Shown here in pieces: positions 45,199 through 53,097 of a stretch of DNA of 64,000 nucleotides. The notes under the pieces were generated by a model that was given only the letters and a program-made list of their open reading frames with translations, did not search any database and had not been told where the DNA came from. This stretch comes from Pseudooctadecabacter jejudonensis. GTDB taxonomy: Bacteria > Pseudomonadota > Alphaproteobacteria > Rhodobacterales > Rhodobacteraceae. The position numbers and the translations under genes are program-made. Location: contig NZ_FWFT01000002.1 of NCBI RefSeq assembly GCF_900172275.1, positions 763,065 through 827,064 on the forward strand, in the 5' to 3' direction. How positions within the stretch are numbered: the stretch's first letter is position 1; each line of letters starts with the position of its first letter.

Positions 45199-45227
45199 GT
45201 GCTGACGGTCAATATCTTTATCAGCAC
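45199..45227. promoter_or_regulatory. inverted repeat in a divergent intergenic region
   Basis: GTGCTGA and TCAGCAC form a perfect seven-base inverted repeat with 15 bases between. It lies 20 bases before the caspase-fold gene start, so it may be an operator or a leader hairpin covering the ribosome site. Confidence 0.35.
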
Positions 45228-45246
45228 ACCACAGAAAGGACGCCCC

Positions 45247-46926
45247 ATGCGCCATCTTTTGATCTCTGGCCTGATGATTTTGCCTCTGTCCGTTATGGCA
45301 CAGGACATGGCCTTGGTGTTGGGCCAAGAACGGTACGAGGATTTGGACCGCGTGCGGGGCGCGGATAACATCCTTGCGGCGCAGGACCGGTTGGAGCGTC
45401 TGGGGTTTGAGGTTTTGGCCCGCGCCAATGGGCGTGCGGATGTTGTGCGGGATTTGGCGGTGGCCTTTCGCGCGGGGGCCGCGGATGCGGATCGTTTGGT
45501 TGTTTCGCTATCAGGGCATTTTGTGACGGACGGAAGCCGCACATGGCTATTGACCGCAGAGGCGGGCGCGCTTGATCTGTTCACGGTGCAGACCACCAGC
45601 GTGTCGGTGGACAGCATTCTGCAGGTGCTTGCGTCAAAACCGGGACAGGCAGTTCTGCTTTTGGGGCAGGGCGACGGCGATGATCTGGATCTGGACGGGA
45701 CCGGTCTGCGCGCCGGTGTGGGGGCGGCTGACATCCCGCAAGGTGTCACCGTGATTTCGACCGATCCGGGCACCGCTGCGGACACGCTGAGCGGGCTTCT
45801 GACGACGCCCGAGGCGGTGATCGGTGCGCGCCTTGCGTCGAACCGTGAGTTGGATGTTTCAGGGTATCTGCCCATGGATTGGACACTGATGCCATCCGAG
45901 GTGATCGTGGACGAGGCAGAGGTTGCGCCGCCCGCAGGCCCCACCGAAGATGATCTGACGGCTGAGGCTGAATTGTGGGATCAAGCGACGGCCGCCGATA
46001 CGGTTGAGGCCTATCGCACCTACATCGCACGGTATCCTGAAGGTCGGTTTGTCGAGGATGCAGAGGCGCAGATTGCTGCGATCCGGTCCGAGCCCAACCG
46101 AGATGCCCGCCTGACCGAAGAGGCGTTGAACCTGAGCCGCGATCAGCGCCGCGATATCCAGTCGGATCTGACCTTGCTCAATTACAATACACGCGGGGTG
46201 GATGGTATTTTTGGGCCTGGTTCTCGGGGTGCCATCACGAATTGGCAGCAATCCAACGGGTTCCCGCAGACGTCATATCTGGATCGTGATCAGATCAACC
46301 TGTTGGACGCACAGGCAGGACGTCGTCAGGCAGAAATCGAGGCGGAAGAGGCCCGCGAACGTGCGGCAGCAGAGGCCCGCGACCGCGCCTATTGGGCCGA
46401 AACGGGTGCGCGTGGCGATGAGCCGGGTTACCGCGCCTATCTTGAACGGTATCCAGAGGGGCTTTTTGCGAACATCGCGAGTGCCCGATTGGCGACGATC
46501 GAAGACAGCCGCCGCGCCGAGGCGGAGGCCGCGGATCGTGCCGCGTGGTCCATTGCCGACAGTGAGGACACGCTTGCGGGTTATCGCGAATATCTTGTGG
46601 CCTATCCCGACGGCGTGTTTGCAGCCGAAGCCAGAACACGGATTGAAGCGGCAAGCGGGCCGCAAGTGACCGACGCACAGCGCGCGCAGGCCCGCGCGGA
46701 GGAAGAGAATTTGCGTCTGTCTGGCGTGCGCGCACAGCTTCTGGAATTGCGTTTGCGGGATCTGGGCCTGAACCCTGGTCGTCTGGACGGCGTGATTGAC
46801 GACGCAACCCGAAGCGCCATTGCGGAGTATCAACAGGCTGAGGGGATCACCCCCACCGGATTTGTCGACCGGCGCACCGCGATTGGCCTGATTTCAGGGT
46901 CAATCAACATCACAATCAGCGACTGA
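45247..46926 (+). CDS. secreted degenerate caspase-fold protein with peptidoglycan-binding domains
   Basis: A 559-residue protein. After a signal peptide (residues 1-19) comes a caspase-like (C14) domain: ALVLGQERY start, paired alpha/beta units, SGHF with His91. The place of the catalytic Cys reads LLLGQGDGDD, and the whole protein has no cysteine, so it cannot be an active caspase. Then follow three YxxYxxxYPxGxF helical repeats interleaved with two PG_binding_1 domains (LNYNTRGVDGIFGPGSR and LGLNPGRLDGVIDDATR) and a coiled Ala/Glu-rich stretch. It probably binds cell wall in the periplasm. GAAAGGACG precedes the ATG. Confidence 0.82.
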   Translation: MRHLLISGLMILPLSVMAQDMALVLGQERYEDLDRVRGADNILAAQDRLERLGFEVLARANGRADVVRDLAVAFRAGAADADRLVVSLSGHFVTDGSRTWLLTAEAGALDLFTVQTTSVSVDSILQVLASKPGQAVLLLGQGDGDDLDLDGTGLRAGVGAADIPQGVTVISTDPGTAADTLSGLLTTPEAVIGARLASNRELDVSGYLPMDWTLMPSEVIVDEAEVAPPAGPTEDDLTAEAELWDQATAADTVEAYRTYIARYPEGRFVEDAEAQIAAIRSEPNRDARLTEEALNLSRDQRRDIQSDLTLLNYNTRGVDGIFGPGSRGAITNWQQSNGFPQTSYLDRDQINLLDAQAGRRQAEIEAEEARERAAAEARDRAYWAETGARGDEPGYRAYLERYPEGLFANIASARLATIEDSRRAEAEAADRAAWSIADSEDTLAGYREYLVAYPDGVFAAEARTRIEAASGPQVTDAQRAQARAEEENLRLSGVRAQLLELRLRDLGLNPGRLDGVIDDATRSAIAEYQQAEGITPTGFVDRRTAIGLISGSINITISD

Positions 46927-46931
46927 CGAAA

Positions 46932-46958
46932 AAGGCCCCGCACAGCATGCGGGGCCTT
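46932..46958. terminator. bidirectional hairpin terminator
   Basis: An 11-base perfect stem AAGGCCCCGCA/TGCGGGGCCTT with a five-base loop between the converging caspase-fold and PPC-repeat genes. A-rich and T-rich flanks allow function on either strand. Confidence 0.8.
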
Positions 46959-46979
46959 CCTATTCATATGGACAGGGCG

Positions 46980-48188
46980 TTACGGGCGCGCTGGCACGTA
47001 GCGTTCGAACACCATCCGGATGAAACCGGTCGTCGAATCGTCCAGCTGCCGGACGGCCACCAGATAGGTCCCGGGTTGCACCCGCACGGTCAGCAGGGAA
47101 TCCAGCGATCCTTGGCTATCGTCATTGTATCCGACCTGACGCCCCAGATCGTCGTACATCACCAAGACCGGATCACCTTGGCCTTGGGCGATGGCCTCAA
47201 CCAGAACCAAGCCGCCTTCGTAAATGTCGAAGGAATACCAAACGGCGTCACCGCTGACATTCACGTCTTCGCGCAAACGGGTTTCCAATTCACCCAAAGA
47301 AAACACGGGATGCGATCCATCCAGCGGCGGGCTGGCATCGCCACGGTTATAGAGGTTCCGTTGAACTTCAGCCGCGTCATATTCCTTTGCGGTCACGGTG
47401 ATGGGCGCAGATTCGTCGCCATAAAGGCCCAAGGACACACAATAGGTGCCAGCGGCCAGCGGGTCTGCCAGATCTACACGGCTGTTTAGGCCGTCAAAAT
47501 CGTCGTTTTCCGCGATCCAGTCGCCCGCAGGATCAAAGATGGTCAGGATCGGGTCCGCGTCCTCATTCTCAGCTGTCAGGGTTACGGAGGTGGGCGCATC
47601 CAACTGAAGGCTGTAGGTGTTTTGTTGGTTCCACGCGTTTGTGACAGGCTGGCCCAACGTAAGCGGGGTTGCGCTGGACAGATCACATTCACCGCCATCG
47701 GACGCCGGGGGCAATGCGCCAAATCCATCGGTCAAAGGTTCCAGATCAATGCGGCCTGCGCGGACAAATCCGGTCAGCGGGGTGCCATCAAAACTGCGCA
47801 TCGCGACGCAATAGGTCCCGGGTTGCAACACAGTTTCCGCACGGCTTGCGCCTGCGCCGCCGCTGTCATCGTCAGAGGCGACGATCGTCCCTGCCGCATC
47901 GCGGATGTCGATGACTGTGTCGCCACCGCCCCGACCCTCTGCCTCGATCCGGTATTCGCCCGCCTCGGAGACGGTGAACAGACCGACATATTCATTGCGC
48001 AGCAAAACCAACGCCATTTGTTCGACATAGGACGACGTCGTGGAAATATCCGACGAGGCCTCATCCCCGCCCAGCCACTGGGCATTGGCTGCGGTGCCGC
48101 CGCACAGACCCGCATCCTGTGCTGCTGCAGGCAGGGCGGCCAAGGCAAAAAGGCCGGCCGTCAAGGCCGTTGAAATTCGTTTGGTCAT
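46980..48188 (-). CDS. secreted protein with three PPC-like beta-sandwich domains
   Basis: A 402-residue protein with a signal peptide (residues 1-23, ending LPAAA). Three copies of a PPC-type (bacterial pre-peptidase C-terminal) module are seen: each has a D-[PT]-x-hydrophobic strand (DTVIDIRD, DPILTIFD, DPVLVMYD), an acidic turn (DDDSG, ENDDFD, NDDSQG) and a closing PGTY or AGTY strand. These modules usually accompany secreted proteases, but no enzyme domain is present. The acidic turns may bind calcium. Likely a surface or periplasmic binding protein. Confidence 0.8.
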   Translation of the reverse strand: MTKRISTALTAGLFALAALPAAAQDAGLCGGTAANAQWLGGDEASSDISTTSSYVEQMALVLLRNEYVGLFTVSEAGEYRIEAEGRGGGDTVIDIRDAAGTIVASDDDSGGAGASRAETVLQPGTYCVAMRSFDGTPLTGFVRAGRIDLEPLTDGFGALPPASDGGECDLSSATPLTLGQPVTNAWNQQNTYSLQLDAPTSVTLTAENEDADPILTIFDPAGDWIAENDDFDGLNSRVDLADPLAAGTYCVSLGLYGDESAPITVTAKEYDAAEVQRNLYNRGDASPPLDGSHPVFSLGELETRLREDVNVSGDAVWYSFDIYEGGLVLVEAIAQGQGDPVLVMYDDLGRQVGYNDDSQGSLDSLLTVRVQPGTYLVAVRQLDDSTTGFIRMVFERYVPARP

Positions 48189-48325
48189 GAAATCCTCCGA
48201 TCAAAGTAATTGACCAAAGGGTAAGCGGCCTGCCTGTCCATGACTAGGGTCGAGATGTGCAATTTCTGCGCAAGGCTGGCAAACCTGACCTGCGGGAGAT
48301 CCTAAACGGGTGAGGGCATGAAACG

Positions 48326-48357
48326 AAAAAGCCGCGCCTCGATGTCTCGGGCACGGC
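48326..48357 (-). terminator. Rho-independent terminator of rpmJ
   Basis: On the minus strand, GCCGTGCC pairs with GGCGCGGC (one G-U pair) around a 12-base loop and is followed by TTTTTCG. It lies 24 bases after the rpmJ stop. Confidence 0.75.
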
Positions 48358-48380
48358 CTTTGAATTGGTCTTTGGTCGAT

Positions 48381-48506
48381 TTAACCCTGGCGGGCTTTGA
48401 ACCGACGCTGGGTTTTGTTGATCACATAGACCCGGCCCTTACGGCGCACGACGCGGCAATCGCGGTGGCGCTGCTTGAGCGAGCGGAGGGAGTTGCGAAC
48501 TTTCAT
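48381..48506 (-). CDS. rpmJ: 50S ribosomal protein L36
   Basis: A 41-residue basic protein starting [17 protein letters not shown] and ending RRFKARQG, the long L36 variant. Only one of the four zinc cysteines of the short variant remains (Cys17), so this is the zinc-independent form. L36 binds 23S rRNA late in assembly. AAAGGAAAGAACT precedes the ATG. It is followed by its own terminator and lies next to tRNA-Val. Confidence 0.95.
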   Translation of the reverse strand: MKVRNSLRSLKQRHRDCRVVRRKGRVYVINKTQRRFKARQG

Positions 48507-48582
48507 AGTTCTTTCCTTTATCTCGCGGCGCGGCGATTGCGCCTGTTGTCGTTTGCCAGCACATAGGCTGGCGGTGAATTCG

Positions 48583-48657
48583 TGGTGGACGATACTGGGA
48601 TTGAACCAGTGACCCCTTCGATGTCAACGAAGTGCTCTACCGCTGAGCTAATCGTCC
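48583..48657 (-). tRNA. tRNA-Val (anticodon GAC)
   Basis: A 75-base cloverleaf on the minus strand. The seven-base acceptor stem GGACGAT/ATCGTCC is perfect, the D-arm reads TAGCTCAGCGGTAGAGCA, the anticodon loop TTGACAT gives GAC, the T-arm contains GGTTCAATCC, and CCA is encoded. It reads GUC and GUU valine codons. Confidence 0.97.
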
Positions 48658-48827
48658 GTCCCCGTCTTACGTTCCGCGTCCCATAAACAAACAGGACGCG
48701 CAATCGCGCGTCAGGTGAGGAGGGCTATATAAAGAGTCGGCAGAGGGATCAAGGGCTTTTGGCATTTGAGTTTTCTGCGCTACGTTGCGACACGAGCGGG
48801 GACTGTGCGAGGCACAAAGGGGCTGCG

Positions 48828-49703
48828 ATGACGGCTGACGTTGAAAACCAATCCTATCTGTTGCGTCGCCCTGATCGGGTGACGACCGCTGTCGTTTTTG
48901 CCTCGCCTCATTCGGGCCGCGCATATCCCGAACCATTTATGCGTCAGACCATTCTGGATGAACAAGAAATCCGGTCATCGGAAGACGCGTTCGTTGATGA
49001 TCTGTTTGCATCGGCTGTGGCGCATGGGGCGCCTTTTTTGATGGCACAGGCACCACGGGCCTTTCTTGATTTGAACCGAGGGGCTGATGAGTTGGATGGG
49101 GCTGTGATCAGTGGTGTCCGACGGGTGGCCCACAATCCGCGCATCGCCAGCGGTCTGGGTGTGATCCCGCGTGTGGTGTCCAACGGGCGCCCGATCTACA
49201 ACGGGAAACTGTCTTTGCAGGATGCGCACGACCGGATCTCAACGGTGTGGCGGCCTTATCATGATACACTGCAAATGCTGTTGGATGAGGCGCACAGCAC
49301 CTTTGGGGAGGCGATTTTGATCGACTGCCATTCCATGCCCAATGAGGCCTTGGAAAATGTGGGCCCACCTGGTGCGGTGCGGCCTGACGTGGTTTTAGGG
49401 GACCGGTTCGGGGCCTCTGCGGCGTCTTCGGTGGTCGAAAAGGTTGAGGCAGCGTTTACTGCGGCGGGGTTGAAAGTCGCGCGGAATATGCCGTTTGCGG
49501 GTGCCTATATTTGCCAGAATTACGGCCGCCCCTCCCGTCGATGTCATGCGGTTCAGGTCGAAGTGAACAGATCGCTTTATATGGATGAAAAGACGGTCAA
49601 ACCGAATGCCTCCTTTGCGGCCTTTAAGGACCTGTTGAATGGTGTCGCAGGGCAGTTGGCCGATATTGGTCGAAGGGACGACGCCCGGATGGCGGCGGAA
49701 TAA
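48828..49703 (+). CDS. N-formylglutamate amidohydrolase family protein
   Basis: A 291-residue enzyme with the FGase signatures FASPHSGRAYP, ILIDCHSMPN and AVQVEVNRSLYMDE; the His/Asp residues in these motifs form the metal site. The family splits N-formylglutamate to formate and glutamate in histidine breakdown, though relatives act on other N-acyl amino acids. No other hut genes lie in this window. The ATG at 48828 follows AAAGGGG; the frame extends upstream without homology. Its stop codon is inside a 24-base palindrome. Confidence 0.88.
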   Translation: MTADVENQSYLLRRPDRVTTAVVFASPHSGRAYPEPFMRQTILDEQEIRSSEDAFVDDLFASAVAHGAPFLMAQAPRAFLDLNRGADELDGAVISGVRRVAHNPRIASGLGVIPRVVSNGRPIYNGKLSLQDAHDRISTVWRPYHDTLQMLLDEAHSTFGEAILIDCHSMPNEALENVGPPGAVRPDVVLGDRFGASAASSVVEKVEAAFTAAGLKVARNMPFAGAYICQNYGRPSRRCHAVQVEVNRSLYMDEKTVKPNASFAAFKDLLNGVAGQLADIGRRDDARMAAE

Positions 49704-49749
49704 CAAAATTCCGGAATTTTGTTACGTGTCTAAATTTCTGGAAATTTAG
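49701..49749. repeat. two AT-rich palindromes between convergent genes
   Basis: A 24-base perfect palindrome (49701-49724, half-site TAACAAAATTCC) overlaps the amidohydrolase stop. Six bases on, CTAAATTTC/GAAATTTAG form a second inverted repeat (49730-49749) ending just before the dinB stop. The core of the first equals that at 18299-18320. Both can act as terminators from either side. Confidence 0.75.
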
Positions 49750-49752
49750 ACC

Positions 49753-51006
49753 TCACCGCAGCGCACGGCCCTTTAGAATAGCATCGGTCCCAAATTTTTC
49801 ACGAATGGCATCCGCCGCCCGTTCTGCCTCGGCCCGTTTTCCAGCGTCAGGATCCAAGAGATCACCTTCGCGGTCCGCATCGCCAGCAGGCACAAGATCC
49901 GAAATGCCGACCCCTAAAAGACGGTAAGGCCCTTGGTCGCCCACTTGATCGAACAAGCCCCGCGCCGTGCGGTAGATCGTATCGGCCAGTTGTGTGGGCT
50001 GATGGAGGATTTGACGTTTGGACAACAGTTTGTGGTTGGCACGTTTGAGTTTCAGTGTGACCACCCGTCCGGCTTTGTCTTTGGCTTTGGCGCGCCCGGA
50101 CACCTTTTCGGCCATGCGCCATATGTGGCCATCAAGGATATCGGTGTCATTTGTGTCGTCATGAAATGTCGTCTCATTTGACAGGCCTTTGACGGGGGTG
50201 TGGGCACTGACGCGGCGGGCATCTTCTCCGCGTGCCAGGGCATAAAGCCGTTCACCCATGCTGCCGAAGCGGTCATTCAAATCGCGTCGGTCCCATCGCA
50301 ACAGATCATCGAAGGTGCGGATACCTGCGGCCTCAAGGCTCGCTTGTGCTGCAGGGCCGATGCCCCAGATGAGGCGGACAGGTTTGGGACGCAGGAAGTC
50401 CGTCGTCTCGGCGGCGCCAATCACTGAAAACCCGCGCGGCTTGTCCAGATCCGATGCGACCTTGGCCAGAAACTTGTTATGGCTCAGCCCGATGGAGCCG
50501 GTGATCCCGATTTCATCCGACATGCGTTTGGTCAGCCGCGCCAACATGACCGCGGGCGGCGCGCCATGCAGTTTCGCGGTGCCGGTCAGATCCATGAACG
50601 CTTCATCCAGAGAGAGCGGTTCGACTGTTGGGGTCAGCTCATCCATCATGGTGCGGACCTGGCGGGATACTTCAACATAGCGGTCCATCCGGCCGCGGAC
50701 GATCACCGCCTCGGGGCAGAGTTTAAGGGCCTGAAACATCGGCATGGCCGAACGCACGCCTTTGATCCGTGCGATATAGCAGCATGTGGACACGACGCCC
50801 CGACGGCCTCCGCCAATGATGACCGGTTTGCCTTCGAGGTCTGGATTGTCGCGTTTTTCAACGCTGGCGTAGAACGCATCGCAATCCATATGCGCGATAC
50901 TCAGGTCAAAGAGTTCAGGGTGGCGCGTGACGCGTGGACTGCGACAGACAGGGCAGCGGTGTCCGTCATCAAAAGTGTGCAAGCAGGCGCGGCAAAGGGC
51001 AGGCAT
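49753..51006 (-). CDS. dinB: DNA polymerase IV (Y-family, DinB) with N-terminal zinc ribbon
   Basis: A 417-residue translesion polymerase. The Y-family catalytic motifs are present: HMDCDAFYASVE (metal Asp), SLDEAFMDLTG, and the RAxGxx-type helix-hairpin segments later. Before them lies an extra module with Cys5, Cys8, Cys18 and Cys21 in a CxxC-x9-CxxC pattern, a probable zinc ribbon. The ATG at 51006 begins this module; the frame upstream to 51225 covers an intergenic repeat. It copies past damaged bases with low fidelity. No LexA-type repeat is evident upstream. Confidence 0.93.
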   Translation of the reverse strand: MPALCRACLHTFDDGHRCPVCRSPRVTRHPELFDLSIAHMDCDAFYASVEKRDNPDLEGKPVIIGGGRRGVVSTCCYIARIKGVRSAMPMFQALKLCPEAVIVRGRMDRYVEVSRQVRTMMDELTPTVEPLSLDEAFMDLTGTAKLHGAPPAVMLARLTKRMSDEIGITGSIGLSHNKFLAKVASDLDKPRGFSVIGAAETTDFLRPKPVRLIWGIGPAAQASLEAAGIRTFDDLLRWDRRDLNDRFGSMGERLYALARGEDARRVSAHTPVKGLSNETTFHDDTNDTDILDGHIWRMAEKVSGRAKAKDKAGRVVTLKLKRANHKLLSKRQILHQPTQLADTIYRTARGLFDQVGDQGPYRLLGVGISDLVPAGDADREGDLLDPDAGKRAEAERAADAIREKFGTDAILKGRALR

Positions 51007-51042
51007 AGTGTTCTTTAACGGGCAGAGGAGAGCCGTGGCAAG

Positions 51043-51080
51043 CGGGCCCTCCGGGGGAGGTATTTCAGACCCAAAGAAAC
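51043..51080. repeat. dispersed intergenic element, copy B
   Basis: It starts GGGCCCTCCGGGGGAGG, then TATTTCAGACCCAAAGAAAC. The same order of blocks occurs inverted at 60198-60244 and, more loosely, at 21969-22010. It lies upstream of dinB and the SPFH gene. Confidence 0.6.
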
Positions 51081-51248
51081 ACCGCGTCGGACATGGGGGT
51101 TGCTGTTGCGCAAATACAAAATGGGGTTGATGGTTGGCGGGCCATGACAAGCCTTGGTTGCGCGGGGGACGGTAGGGATTTAAGGTTTTGTTATAATAAA
51201 TCTTGATCCAATTCGGATTGGGCAAAGCACGAGGGTACGAGGGACATC

Positions 51249-52142
51249 ATGGATTTTGAACAACTGATCGGCGATCTGATTGGGGGCAATATTGTCCTTA
51301 TTTTGTTGGCCGCGTTTATCATTGTTTGCATTTTGGTGGGCGTGCGGATTGTCCCGCAGTCCGAAAAGTTTGTGGTTGAACGGTTCGGACGGTTGCGAGC
51401 GGTGCTTGGCCCCGGCATCAATTTCATCATCCCGTTTCTGGACCGCGTTGCACACAAGATTTCCATTCTGGAACGGCAGTTGCCGACGATGGCGCAGGAC
51501 GCGATCACCAGCGATAACGTGTTGGTGCAGGTTGAGACCTCCGTGTTCTACCGCATTATTGAGCCTGAAAAGACGGTCTACCGGATCCGCGATGTGGACG
51601 GTGCGATTTCCACGACGGTGGCCGGCATCGTGCGGTCTGAGATTGGTAAAATGGAATTGGATCAGGTGCAGGCCAATCGCACAGGTTTGATCATGGCCAT
51701 TCAAGACCAGTTGGCGGCGCAGGTGGACGATTGGGGCATCGAAGTGACCCGTGCCGAAATCCTTGACGTTAATCTGGATGCTGCAACGCGGGCCGCGATG
51801 TTGCAGCAGTTGAATGCAGAACGTGCGCGCCGGGCGCAGGTGACCGAGGCCGAGGGCAAGAAGCGCGCGGTTGAGCTTCAGGCGGATGCGGAGCTTTATT
51901 CAGCGGAACAGGCCGCGAAGGCCCGCCGTGTGTCCGCAGACGCAGAGGCCTATGCGACACAAGTGGTGGCCGTGGCGATTGCCGAAAACGGGCTTGAGGC
52001 GGCGCAGTATCAGGTGGCGTTGAAACAGGTTGAGGCCGTGAATGCGTTGGGATCTTCGCAAGGCAGCAACACTGTCGTTCTACCAGCCAATATCGTCGAC
52101 AGCTTCGGCGACGCCTTCAAGATGTTGAAAGGGCGGGGCTAA
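51249..52142 (+). CDS. SPFH/band-7 membrane protease-associated protein (QmcA/stomatin-like)
   Basis: A 297-residue protein with one N-terminal membrane helix (residues 13-33) followed by an SPFH domain (VRIVPQSEKFVVERFGRL to DVNLDAATRAAMLQQLNAERARR) and a helical coiled-coil tail rich in Ala and Glu. Such proteins form large membrane rings linked to lipid microdomains and FtsH control. It is followed one base later by an NfeD-like gene, the standard pairing. Confidence 0.92.
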   Translation: MDFEQLIGDLIGGNIVLILLAAFIIVCILVGVRIVPQSEKFVVERFGRLRAVLGPGINFIIPFLDRVAHKISILERQLPTMAQDAITSDNVLVQVETSVFYRIIEPEKTVYRIRDVDGAISTTVAGIVRSEIGKMELDQVQANRTGLIMAIQDQLAAQVDDWGIEVTRAEILDVNLDAATRAAMLQQLNAERARRAQVTEAEGKKRAVELQADAELYSAEQAAKARRVSADAEAYATQVVAVAIAENGLEAAQYQVALKQVEAVNALGSSQGSNTVVLPANIVDSFGDAFKMLKGRG

Positions 52143-52143
52143 T

Positions 52144-52419
52144 ATGGGCTGGTTCAATGAATGGTGGATCTGGATGGTCGCAGCACTTGTGCTTGCGATT
52201 GTGGAAGTTCTGATCCCAGGTTGGGTGTTTCTTGGCTTTGCAGTGGGCGCGTTTTTCATGGGGGCCATGATCTGGCTGGGCGTTGGCGCGGGCCTGTCGC
52301 TGGCGTGGTCGTTGGTGCTGTTCGCGGTGCTGTCCCTGGTGGCCTATATCTTGCTGCGTCAGATGTTTGGGATCCGACGGGGCCAGGTGAAAATTTGGGA
52401 TCGTGATATCAACGACTAG
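52144..52419 (+). CDS. NfeD-like short membrane protein
   Basis: A 91-residue protein with three hydrophobic helices (about residues 8-28, 30-48 and 52-70) and a short C-terminal tail. It lacks the soluble OB-fold and protease parts of long NfeD proteins. It lies one base after the SPFH gene and is presumably its membrane partner. AAAGGGCGGGGCTAAT precedes the ATG. Confidence 0.85.
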   Translation: MGWFNEWWIWMVAALVLAIVEVLIPGWVFLGFAVGAFFMGAMIWLGVGAGLSLAWSLVLFAVLSLVAYILLRQMFGIRRGQVKIWDRDIND

Positions 52420-52434
52420 GCAGCGCATAAAAAA

Positions 52435-52457
52435 GGCCCCGCACATGAGGCGGGGCC
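52435..52457. terminator. hairpin terminator between NfeD-like gene and small paralogs
   Basis: GGCCCCGC/GCGGGGCC with a seven-base loop. On the minus strand it is followed by TTTTTTATG, a strong U-tract; the plus-strand tract (AGTTTGG) is weaker. Confidence 0.75.
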
Positions 52458-52529
52458 AGTTTGGTCAGTCACGAGGATTCAGGTCCGAGGGACAGATCGG
52501 ACAGAGGCAGTGACAGACGTTTCGAAATT

Positions 52530-52742
52530 CTATCGGATGGACATAAGACCGCCTTCGCGCCCAGCCATCTTTTGCGCTTGTTGCGTCAGGCTGCGGCGGA
52601 TTGTTGCATCGTCCATCATGAGCGTGCCAGGAATAGAACACGGGTACCGGTACGTTCGGCCTTCGCGATCAATATCCACGCGCGCCTCAAATGCACCGTT
52701 GGTGGGATTGTAGCAAATGTCGCCGACTGCAATACGAGACAT
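52530..52742 (-). CDS. small protein, paralog of the next gene
   Basis: A 70-residue protein beginning MSRIAVGDICY, with FEARVDIDREG, YPCSIPG and a helical C-terminus. It shares the order I-x-DI-x-Y, FEA-x-V, C-x-h-x-G and a final helix with the neighbour at 52763, so they are paralogs. Good AAGGAGTTGAAT site. No known function; the one shared cysteine may matter. Confidence 0.7.
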   Translation of the reverse strand: MSRIAVGDICYNPTNGAFEARVDIDREGRTYRYPCSIPGTLMMDDATIRRSLTQQAQKMAGREGGLMSIR

Positions 52743-52762
52743 ATTCAACTCCTTCTTTCTAA

Positions 52763-52939
52763 TTACCGAGTGCGCTGCCGAACGGCATGACCAAGCAAAG
52801 CGCGTTTTACCTGTGAGGGGTCGAGTGTTGCTGGTCCGTCGACGCGACAGTCAAACGAAAGAGGCCCATCGCGGGTGGGCAGAACCACTGCGGCCTCGAA
52901 ACCGCGGCCAGTGTATCGGATGTCATTCAAACGGATCAT
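52763..52939 (-). CDS. small protein, paralog of the previous gene
   Basis: A 58-residue protein beginning MIRLNDIRYTGRGFEAAVVL, with FDCRVDG and DPSQVKRALLGHA. It is similar to the 70-residue neighbour in every conserved block. GAGGGATTAACC precedes the ATG at 52939; the longer frame to 53182 runs into pyrF and is not supported. The two lie 20 bases apart on the same strand as pyrF, separated from it by about 160 bases. Function unknown. Confidence 0.7.
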   Translation of the reverse strand: MIRLNDIRYTGRGFEAAVVLPTRDGPLSFDCRVDGPATLDPSQVKRALLGHAVRQRTR

Positions 52940-53097
52940 GGTTAATCCCTCATGTTGATTTGGTGGCAGCATTCTCTGCCTACACAACATTTGGGGATAA
53001 ATTTGGTTCCATGGAAGGGAATCAGGGGTCACAATTCCCCTCAAACCCGTGATAATGCGCGAAATTCTCGTGATATTTGCGCCGAAAGTCTTGTTTT

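Noticed and set aside
51192..51197. Sigma-70 promoter for the SPFH gene (TATAAT)
   Set aside because: The -10 box is perfect but no acceptable -35 box lies 16-18 bases upstream; only a partial signal.
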